From assembly GCF_001767395.1 (NCBI RefSeq), contig NZ_CP017014.1:3046501-3110500 (forward strand): 64,000 nt of DNA, read 5' to 3'. The notes beneath the pieces are model-generated. The model ran no database searches. It had not been told where the DNA came from and saw only the letters and a list, made by a program, of their open reading frames with translations. This document shows, piece by piece, positions 57,801-64,000 of the stretch (positions are counted from its first letter, which is position 1; every line of letters starts with the position of its first letter). The position numbers and the translations under genes are program-made. The DNA is from Rhodococcus sp. WMMA185 (GTDB lineage Bacteria > Actinomycetota > Actinomycetes > Mycobacteriales > Mycobacteriaceae).

Positions 57801-59480
57801 GTGACCGACGGACCGTTGATCGTCCAGTCCGACAAGACCCTGCTGTTGGAGGTCGATCACGAACGCGCGAACGACGCCCGCCAGGCGATCGCGCCGTTCG
57901 CGGAACTCGAGCGCGCTCCCGAACACGTGCACACCTACCGGATCACTCCCCTGGCACTGTGGAATGCACGGGCGGCCGGTCACGACGCCGAGCAGGTGGT
58001 CGACGCGCTGGTCAACTACTCCCGATACGCGGTCCCACAGCCATTGCTCGTCGACATCGTCGATACGATGGCCCGCTACGGTCGCCTGCAACTGGTGAAG
58101 AACCCCGCCCACGGATTGACCCTCGTCAGCCTCGACCGCGCCGTCCTCACCGAGGTCACGCGGCACAAGAAGATCGCGCCGATGCTCGGTGAACGCGTCG
58201 ACGACGACACCGTCATCGTCCACCCGAGCGAGCGAGGCCGCCTCAAACAGCTACTGCTCAAAGTCGGGTGGCCGGCGGAAGACCTCGCCGGATACGTCGA
58301 CGGCGAGGCCCATCCCATCGACCTCGATTTCGACGGCACGGGGGCTGGGTCCGTGGACGGCCGCTGGCACTTGCGCGACTACCAGAAGATGGCCGCAGAC
58401 TCGTTCTGGGCGGGCGGGTCCGGCGTCGTCGTTCTCCCTTGCGGCGCGGGCAAGACGATGGTCGGCGCGGCGGCGATGGCCAGGGCGAAGGCCACCACCT
58501 TGATCCTGGTCACGAACACAGTCGCCGGACGGCAGTGGAAGCGCGAGCTAATTGCGCGCACCTCACTCACCGAACAAGAGATCGGCGAGTACTCGGGTGA
58601 GCGCAAGGAAATCCGTCCGGTCACCATCGCCACGTATCAGGTGATCACCCGGCGTACGAAGGGCGAGTACAAGCACCTCGAGCTGTTCGATTCCCGAGAC
58701 TGGGGGCTGGTGATCTACGACGAGGTCCATCTCCTTCCCGCGCCGGTGTTCCGCATGACCGCAGACCTGCAATCACGGCGGCGGCTCGGCCTCACCGCAA
58801 CCCTGGTGCGTGAAGACGGTCGCGAAGGCGACGTGTTCTCGCTCATCGGACCCAAGCGGTATGACGCCCCGTGGAAGGACATCGAGGCGCAGGGATGGAT
58901 TGCCCCCGCCGACTGTGTCGAGGTGCGGGTGACGCTGACAGATGCCGAGCGCATGTCGTACGCCGTCGCCGAACCCGACGAACGCTACCGACTGTGTTCG
59001 ACCGCGCACACCAAGATTGCGGTGGTGAAGTCGATCCTCGAGCGGCACACCGACGCACCGACTCTGATCATCGGCGCCTACCTCGACCAGCTCGACGAGC
59101 TGGGCGAGGCCCTCGGCGCCCCGGTGATCCAGGGCTCTACCAAGACCAAAGACCGGGAAGAACTGTTCGACAAGTTCCGCGCAGGTGAGATCAGAATCCT
59201 CGTGGTCAGCAAGGTTGCCAACTTCTCGATCGACCTCCCGGAAGCATCAGTCGCCGTCCAGGTCTCGGGGACGTTCGGTTCACGACAAGAAGAAGCCCAG
59301 CGGCTCGGGCGGCTGCTGCGCCCCAAGCACGATGGCGGCCAGGCTCACTTCTACTCGGTGGTGGCCCGTGACACCCTCGACGCGGAGTACGCCGCGCACC
59401 GACAGCGCTTTCTGGCCGAGCAGGGATACGCCTACCGAATTACCGACGCCGACGACCTGTTGGGTCCAACCATCGGGTGA
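57801..59480 (+). CDS. ercc3: XPB/Ssl2-type DNA repair helicase (Rv0861c-like)
   Basis: A 559-residue superfamily 2 helicase. GTG 57801 follows GAGGAGG. The damage-recognition-like N-terminal region is followed by Walker A LPCGAGKTM, Walker B with DEVH (VIYDEVHLL), motif III LTATLVRED, and motif VI EEAQRLGRLLRPK. The 3'-5' helicase activity of bacterial XPB homologues is known. Operon partner of the upstream gene. Confidence 0.9.
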   Translation: MTDGPLIVQSDKTLLLEVDHERANDARQAIAPFAELERAPEHVHTYRITPLALWNARAAGHDAEQVVDALVNYSRYAVPQPLLVDIVDTMARYGRLQLVKNPAHGLTLVSLDRAVLTEVTRHKKIAPMLGERVDDDTVIVHPSERGRLKQLLLKVGWPAEDLAGYVDGEAHPIDLDFDGTGAGSVDGRWHLRDYQKMAADSFWAGGSGVVVLPCGAGKTMVGAAAMARAKATTLILVTNTVAGRQWKRELIARTSLTEQEIGEYSGERKEIRPVTIATYQVITRRTKGEYKHLELFDSRDWGLVIYDEVHLLPAPVFRMTADLQSRRRLGLTATLVREDGREGDVFSLIGPKRYDAPWKDIEAQGWIAPADCVEVRVTLTDAERMSYAVAEPDERYRLCSTAHTKIAVVKSILERHTDAPTLIIGAYLDQLDELGEALGAPVIQGSTKTKDREELFDKFRAGEIRILVVSKVANFSIDLPEASVAVQVSGTFGSRQEEAQRLGRLLRPKHDGGQAHFYSVVARDTLDAEYAAHRQRFLAEQGYAYRITDADDLLGPTIG

Positions 59481-59518
59481 CCGACGGTCGCCACACCCGA
59501 GGGCCCTAAGCTGAGCCC

Positions 59519-60187
59519 GTGCGACATTTCGAGTTCACCGTCGACCGACCCTACGCGAAGTCCGTCAACCAGACCTGGGCCGATATGCGACGCCTTCAGG
59601 TGGCCGCGATCATCGTGGGGTTGGTGTTCGCAGCTGCCGCGGTTGGTCTGATCCTGCTGGCCGAGCCATGGACGATAGTCCTCGGCGTCCTGTCTGCGAT
59701 CGCCGCCCTCGCGTCTGTGTGGGTGGCGCTGTGGGTGCCGAGGAAGGTGGGGAGCATCGAGGACTTGTACGCGAAGAGTCCACTGGTGCCTGCGGTCGTG
59801 TCCGAGATCCACCCGCGAGCGATGACACTCCTGTCGCTGATCGACATCGCGAAACCCGGTACGCGCGCGCCGTTGTACGCGCTGGTCACCCGCAACGTTC
59901 CAGTTCCTGCCGGTCGGAAGCGCAGCGTTGGCGACAAGGTGCCGTCGGTCGCTCTGCTCAGCGACCGCCGTACCCACAGTGAGGCAGACGCGTGGGAGAT
60001 GGTCAGCCCGATGCCAATCGAATGGGGCACCCGGGACGCCGCCGTGCACTCTCGAGCGACCAGTGCGATCGATCAGGTCGAGTGGGACTTCCTACGGAGC
60101 CGAATCGCCGAGTCGAAACAGATTCGGACCAGCCCCGACCAGCGAGTCATCTTGTCCGAGAGGGAACTTCCAGAGAACCTACGTTGA
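59519..60187 (+). CDS. DUF3239 membrane protein
   Basis: A 222-residue protein with two TM helices near residues 28-45 and 50-72, then a soluble C-terminal domain (EDLYAKSPLVPAVVSEIHP, PLYALVTRNVP). Start GTG 59519. It overlaps the convergent acetyltransferase gene by 9 bp. Family is found in Corynebacteriales; function unknown. Confidence 0.7.
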   Translation: MRHFEFTVDRPYAKSVNQTWADMRRLQVAAIIVGLVFAAAAVGLILLAEPWTIVLGVLSAIAALASVWVALWVPRKVGSIEDLYAKSPLVPAVVSEIHPRAMTLLSLIDIAKPGTRAPLYALVTRNVPVPAGRKRSVGDKVPSVALLSDRRTHSEADAWEMVSPMPIEWGTRDAAVHSRATSAIDQVEWDFLRSRIAESKQIRTSPDQRVILSERELPENLR

Positions 60188-60757
60188 GCAGCTGGCAGCG
60201 GGCCAGCCGTCGACGGGCCGCCGCGGGTCGTCGGCCAGCAGGCCGGCCATCCAGGTATCGCGACGGACGCCACGCTGCACCAACCCTGCCCGCTGAACTC
60301 CCTCGAACCGAAATCCCACCCGCCGGGCGACCGCCGCCGATGCCCGATTGCCGACGAACGCGCGCCAGTCGATCCGTTCCAACGCCATTCCATCGGACCG
60401 AAAGGCGAAATCGCACACCAGCCTCATCGCGGCTGTCATCAATCCCCGCGATCTCGCTGCGGGCGAGAGAAAGTAGCCGATCTCCCCTGCGGTGGCGTCT
60501 CTAGCACCGAGACCGATCATTCCCACCACGGGCCCATCCTCTGATTCCCGAAGTGTCCACGTGGGGCTCCGATCCGACCAGCCAGAGGGCGCCGTGTGCC
60601 GGACGAAGCGCTCTGCGTCCAAGCTCGTGTAAGGCGCGGGCAGGGTCGTCCACACGGCGATGGAACCGTGTTCGCACACCGCGCAGATCTCATCGATGTC
60701 GGTCGGCACCGGTGGTCTCAACCAGACCTTTTCGGAATTCAATGCGACGACGAACAT
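60179..60757 (-). CDS. GNAT family N-acetyltransferase (RimJ-like)
   Basis: A 192-residue acetyltransferase. WLRPPVPTDIDEIC, GEIGYFLSPAARSRGLMTAAMRL (acetyl-CoA loop RSRG) and ERIDWRAFVGNRASAAVARRVGFR are the GNAT_3 motifs. ATG 60757 follows GGAGAGGCAAGC. Acetylates an amine or protein N-terminus; target unknown. Confidence 0.82.
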   Translation of the reverse strand: MFVVALNSEKVWLRPPVPTDIDEICAVCEHGSIAVWTTLPAPYTSLDAERFVRHTAPSGWSDRSPTWTLRESEDGPVVGMIGLGARDATAGEIGYFLSPAARSRGLMTAAMRLVCDFAFRSDGMALERIDWRAFVGNRASAAVARRVGFRFEGVQRAGLVQRGVRRDTWMAGLLADDPRRPVDGWPAASCST

Positions 60758-60794
60758 GCTTGCCTCTCCATGCCCGTGCGGATTCGGAATGTTA

Positions 60795-61778
60795 CTACAG
60801 CGCGGGCAAGACTTCCTGCTCGAACAGTTCAATGCCTGATGTGTCATATGCGGCTTCGGGGAAGTAGAAGATGCCGTACGTCATTCCCTGCTTCTCCAAG
60901 GAGGACAACTTCTCGACAATCTGTTCCGGCGTTCCCACGGCCGGCAACCCCCGGAACGCCGCAAGCGATCCCTCGGCGGCGTCGGCACCGACGTAGGGCG
61001 TGAGGCGCTGCTTCAGCGTCTCCAACCGCTGCTCGACCTCGGCCTCGGTGGCCCCGATCGCGACGTTGTAGTTGGCTGATCGCACAATGGCGTCGAAGTC
61101 GGTACCGACGGTGTCGCAGTGCCCCCGCAGCAGTTCGGACTTGCGCGCGAACGTTTCAGGGGTTCCGTCGAAGTTGGTGTATTGGGCATACTTCGCCGCG
61201 ATTTTCAGCGTCACCTTCTCGCCACCGCCGGCAATCCACAGCGGAATACCGCCTTCCTGCAACGGACGCGGCCGCACGATCGCACCATCGACCTGATAGT
61301 GCTTGCCGTCCAAGGTGGCCGAACCCTCGGCCCAGGCCTGGCGCATGATCTGCACACCCTCATCGAGCCTGCCGAGACGTTCTCCGGCCGAGGGGAATCC
61401 ATACCCGTACGCCCGCCACTCGTGCTCGTACCAGCCTCCGCCGATCCCCATTTCGATACGGCCGCCGGAGATGATGTCGATGGTGGCGGCGACCTTCGCG
61501 AGGTACGCCGGGTTGCGGTAGCTCATCGCAGTACACATCTGCCCCAGACGCACCCGAGAGGTGACCGCCGCAAGAGCGGACATGAGTGTCCACGCCTCGT
61601 GCGTTGCCTCCTCTGTGGGAACGGGGACGGTATGGAAGTGGTCATAGACCCAGAGCGAATCCCACGACTTCTGGTCGGCACGCAGCGCGATATCGCGCAT
61701 CACCGACCACTGATCCGCGGGGTCGATACCGACCAGATCCAGTCGCCAACCTTGAGGGACGAACAATCCGAAGCGCAT
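60795..61778 (-). CDS. LLM-class F420-dependent oxidoreductase
   Basis: A 327-residue TIM-barrel protein: MRFGLFVPQGWRLDL, YDHFHTVP, LGQMCTAMSYRNPAYLAK and GRIEMGIGGGWYEHEWRAYG are typical of the luciferase-like F420 group. TACATT lies 7 nt before the ATG, indicating a leaderless mRNA. Substrate unknown. Confidence 0.85.
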   Translation of the reverse strand: MRFGLFVPQGWRLDLVGIDPADQWSVMRDIALRADQKSWDSLWVYDHFHTVPVPTEEATHEAWTLMSALAAVTSRVRLGQMCTAMSYRNPAYLAKVAATIDIISGGRIEMGIGGGWYEHEWRAYGYGFPSAGERLGRLDEGVQIMRQAWAEGSATLDGKHYQVDGAIVRPRPLQEGGIPLWIAGGGEKVTLKIAAKYAQYTNFDGTPETFARKSELLRGHCDTVGTDFDAIVRSANYNVAIGATEAEVEQRLETLKQRLTPYVGADAAEGSLAAFRGLPAVGTPEQIVEKLSSLEKQGMTYGIFYFPEAAYDTSGIELFEQEVLPAL

Positions 61779-61910
61779 GAGAACGAATGTACCTACGTTT
61801 TCCACTCTTGACCGGTAGGGGAAGTTTCGACCGGCTACCGCTGATCCCTGTATCCACGACCGATTCCTCAGTCGATCAAAGCCCGGGCAAACGAAGCTAG
61901 GATTATCGGC

Positions 61911-62834
61911 ATGGCTGTAGCCGAACTGGCGGACGAGTTCGAAGCTCACCGTCGGCATCTGCTTTCGGTCGCCTACCGGCTGACGGGAAGTGTCAGTGAC
62001 GCGGAGGACGCGGTGCAGGAGTCGTGGCTCCGACTCCATGGTGCGGATGCCGGGAGTATCCGCGACCTTGCAGGCTGGCTCACCACAGTGGTCGGCAGGA
62101 TCTGCCTGGACCGGTTGCGTTCGGCCGCGGCGCGGCGGGAACAGTATGTCGGCCAATGGCTTCCGGAGCCGATCGTCACATCGTTGTCTCCGTCCCGCGA
62201 ACCCGATCCATTGGAATCCGTTGTCCAGGAGGAAGACAACCGTTTGGCGGCCCTGATCGTGCTCGACACGCTCACTCCGCAGCAGCGGGTCTCGTTCGTC
62301 TTGCACGACGGGTTCGGCGTGCCCTTCGACGAAGTGGCGAGCATCCTCGGTGTCGAAGTACCTACTGCGCGACAGCTCGCCTCGAGAGCACGCAAGGCCG
62401 CTGCTGAAGCCGCCCCTGCCGTTTCCGACCAAGAACATGCCCTCGCCGTGCAACGTCTACTCGACGCCATCTCTGGCGGGGACGTCGACGCCGTAGTCGC
62501 AGCGCTGCACCCAGATGCCCTGGTCATCGGCGATGCCAACGGCACCACCAGCACCACCAGCACCGCGATCAACATAATCCGTGGTGCAGACAAGACCGCG
62601 CGCTTCTTCCTCGGCCTCGCCCGGCTCTACGGGCCGGAGTGGTTCACGACCATCCGGCCCGTCCTGGTGAACGGCCAGCTCGGCGGCTTACACAAGGGAA
62701 TCACCGGTGAAGGAACTCGCCGAAGTTCGCCACCACGAGTCAGCGCGTTCACCGTCAGGGACGGTGTCGTCTACGCCGCCTACGACATTGCGAATCCGGA
62801 AAAGTTCGGCGGGATCAGGCTGGGCCCTTCATGA
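61911..62834 (+). CDS. ECF41-family RNA polymerase sigma factor (SigJ-like)
   Basis: A 307-residue sigma factor. Region 2 (FEAHRRHLLSVAYRLTGSVSDAEDAVQESWLRL) and region 4 (LTPQQRVSFVLHDGFGVPFDEVASILGVEVPTARQLASRARK) are joined by a linker with YVGQWLPEP. A C-terminal SnoaL-like domain (ending near NPEKF) replaces an anti-sigma factor; these are ECF41 hallmarks. It converges (6-bp overlap) with a carboxymuconolactone-decarboxylase gene, the usual partner. Confidence 0.88.
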   Translation: MAVAELADEFEAHRRHLLSVAYRLTGSVSDAEDAVQESWLRLHGADAGSIRDLAGWLTTVVGRICLDRLRSAAARREQYVGQWLPEPIVTSLSPSREPDPLESVVQEEDNRLAALIVLDTLTPQQRVSFVLHDGFGVPFDEVASILGVEVPTARQLASRARKAAAEAAPAVSDQEHALAVQRLLDAISGGDVDAVVAALHPDALVIGDANGTTSTTSTAINIIRGADKTARFFLGLARLYGPEWFTTIRPVLVNGQLGGLHKGITGEGTRRSSPPRVSAFTVRDGVVYAAYDIANPEKFGGIRLGPS

Positions 62835-63428
62835 CCCCGGCCCCTTCATGACCGTGGCGTCGCCGTCCGCCCACGGCACGCGGCACGAATCGGTACTGAA
62901 TCCCTGCTCCGTGATGCCCAGGGCCGAGTACATTCGGGCCCGCATGTTCTCCAACCCGATCTGATAGGAAAGCTCGATTACGCCGTCGCGCCCGAACCGG
63001 CGCTCGAGATCCTCGACCTGCTCGTCGGTGACCTCTGTGGGTGTCGCGGTCATTGCATCGGCATATGCGATGGCCGCGCGCTCATCGTCGCTGTACGCGG
63101 GCGAGTCCGCGTAGTCTGCGATGTGCTCGAGTCGCTCGACGTCCAATCCCTCGAGACGTTGCAGCATCGTGCCGAAGTCCACGCACCACGAGCAGCCGAT
63201 GGTCCAGGCAACACGGTAGATGGCGATCTCACGCACGTGCGCAGGGAGCACGGTCGACGCCTTCTGGACCGCCATCTCGTGGCGAGCTGACGCGACGAAC
63301 AGCTTGCGGTGGTGGGCGAGCACGGTGAACGGCTCGGGCACCTCGTCGAACTTGTGGGCCGCGTACTTGTACGCGACCTTGACCAACGGGCCGGCGTCGG
63401 CCGGGGCCATTGCGGGAATGCGCGGCAT
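62829..63428 (-). CDS. carboxymuconolactone decarboxylase/AhpD-like protein, ECF41 partner
   Basis: A 199-residue protein with the CSWC redox pair (TIGCSWCVDFG) and downstream His/Asp region of the AhpD/CMD fold. ECF41 sigma genes are known to sit beside and activate such COE genes. GGAGGACACA precedes ATG 63428. A promoter matching the ECF41 pattern lies upstream at 63479-63505. Substrate unknown. Confidence 0.85.
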   Translation of the reverse strand: MPRIPAMAPADAGPLVKVAYKYAAHKFDEVPEPFTVLAHHRKLFVASARHEMAVQKASTVLPAHVREIAIYRVAWTIGCSWCVDFGTMLQRLEGLDVERLEHIADYADSPAYSDDERAAIAYADAMTATPTEVTDEQVEDLERRFGRDGVIELSYQIGLENMRARMYSALGITEQGFSTDSCRVPWADGDATVMKGPGS

Positions 63429-63478
63429 TGTGTCCTCCATCGTCGTCGGCCGCCTTTTGCGCGCCGTCTATAGATAAG

Positions 63479-63505
63479 GACGAGATAGCCTCGCCGAACG
63501 TGACG
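63479..63505 (-). promoter_or_regulatory. candidate ECF41-type promoter
   Basis: The minus strand reads CGTCACG, 16 nt, CGTC. The published ECF41 consensus (recalled) is TGTCACA-N16-CGTC, so the -35 core GTCAC, the spacer length and the -10 all agree. It lies 50 bp before the start of the partner gene. Confidence 0.65.
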
Positions 63506-63549
63506 CGGCCAGCTGTGCCACCCCGCATCACACCGACTACGCTGCAGTA

Positions 63550-64000
63550 ATGCCCGAAACGCCGCGCAACCGCACCGCTGCGCGCTTGCAGCCGTTCACG
63601 TCCACCATCTTCGCCGAGATGACTGCGCTCGCGGTCAGCCACGACGCCATCAACCTCGGCCAGGGATTCCCGGACAGCGACGGGCCGGTGTCGATGCTCG
63701 ACACTGCACGCCAGGCCATCGCCGATGGCTTGAACCAGTACCCGCCCGGCCCGGGCATGCCGGTGCTACGTCAAGCCGTCGCCGCGGACCGGCTGACTCG
63801 ATACGGTCTCGACCATGACCCCGATTCGGAGGTGCTGATCACCGTCGGCGCCACCGAGGCAATCAGCGCCGCGATTCTCGGCCTCGTCGAGCCGGGTGAG
63901 GAAGTGGTGCTGATAGAGCCGTACTACGACTCCTACGCGGCCTCGGTCGCGCTCGCGGGTGCGGTGCGGCGCAGCGTGCCGCTGGCCCGCTCGGGCACGG
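63550..64000 (+). CDS. dapC: pyridoxal-phosphate aminotransferase, DapC-like (C-terminus beyond window)
   Basis: 150 codons to the window edge. RLQPFTSTIFAEMTALA, INLGQGFPD and LNQYPPGPGMPVLRQAVA and VTVGATEAISAAILGLVEPGEEV match class I aminotransferases of the DapC group (Rv0858c). DapC transfers an amino group in the succinylase route to diaminopimelate and lysine. Gene order supports this. Confidence 0.82.
   Translation, partial: MPETPRNRTAARLQPFTSTIFAEMTALAVSHDAINLGQGFPDSDGPVSMLDTARQAIADGLNQYPPGPGMPVLRQAVAADRLTRYGLDHDPDSEVLITVGATEAISAAILGLVEPGEEVVLIEPYYDSYAASVALAGAVRRSVPLARSGT

Overview
The window is a high-GC actinobacterial chromosome segment, best explained as Rhodococcus or a close relative in Nocardiaceae (order Mycobacteriales). 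From about 5.9 kb to the right end the gene order follows the M. tuberculosis interval Rv0858c to Rv0908 (compared from memory): ctpE, a metallo-hydrolase, echA6, accD3, prrA-prrB, gltA2, citA, serC, sepH, a DUF2537 gene, a TrmH-type methylase, a MarR gene, a DUF2530 gene, DUF3027, an Rv0876c-like MFS gene, DUF2771, cspB, rpfA behind a ydaO riboswitch, the XPB helicase pair and dapC. No rRNA or tRNA genes, prophage or CRISPR array were seen.

Layout. 1-5.75 kb: five tandem genes for secreted YVTN beta-propeller proteins, all on the minus strand; the leftmost is cut by the window edge. Three of them share a 40-bp upstream box. 5.9-10.3 kb: ctpE, metallo-hydrolase and echA6-like genes. 10.5-18 kb: accessory block with a flavin monooxygenase-like gene, a secreted lipase-like gene, a cupin, a methyltransferase, the ferredoxin fdxC, and an operon of a leaderless HTH regulator, a 4-TM protein and a NatAB-like ABC exporter. 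18.1-28.4 kb: accD3, a frameshifted secreted-protein remnant, two tandem asnB copies, a prpE-like acyl-CoA ligase, photolyase and MscS. 28.5-38.3 kb: prrAB, FKBP, gltA, aldose epimerase, MFS, pdxH, second citrate synthase, serC. 38.5-48.8 kb: sepH, small membrane proteins, methylase, MarR, NCS2 permease, PAP2, a sacsin-like ATPase, DUF3027 and a glutaminyl cyclase lipoprotein. 48.8-50.3 kb: a solitary TnpB gene with flanking hairpins. 50.3-64 kb: MFS, DUF2771, cold-shock protein, YccF, rpf, helicases, an LLM oxidoreductase, an ECF41 sigma factor with its carboxymuconolactone-decarboxylase partner, and the start of dapC.

How genes work together. prrA/prrB overlap by 4 bp, as do pdxH/MFS, methylase/DUF2537 and the ABC ATPase/permease, which implies translational coupling. 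The rpf gene sits behind both a perfect CRP/GlxR palindrome and a c-di-AMP (ydaO) riboswitch, so two second messengers may control this resuscitation factor. The ECF41 sigma gene converges on its expected partner, which carries a promoter of the ECF41 type. Several genes look leaderless, with a -10 hexamer about 6-9 nt before the start codon.

Most unusual items: the YVTN array with its conserved leader and C-terminal tail; the solitary TnpB; a sacsin-like ATPase whose conserved N-terminus has no ATG/GTG/TTG start; tandem 23-26 nt repeats at three gene ends or gaps; and the ECF41 promoter/partner pair.
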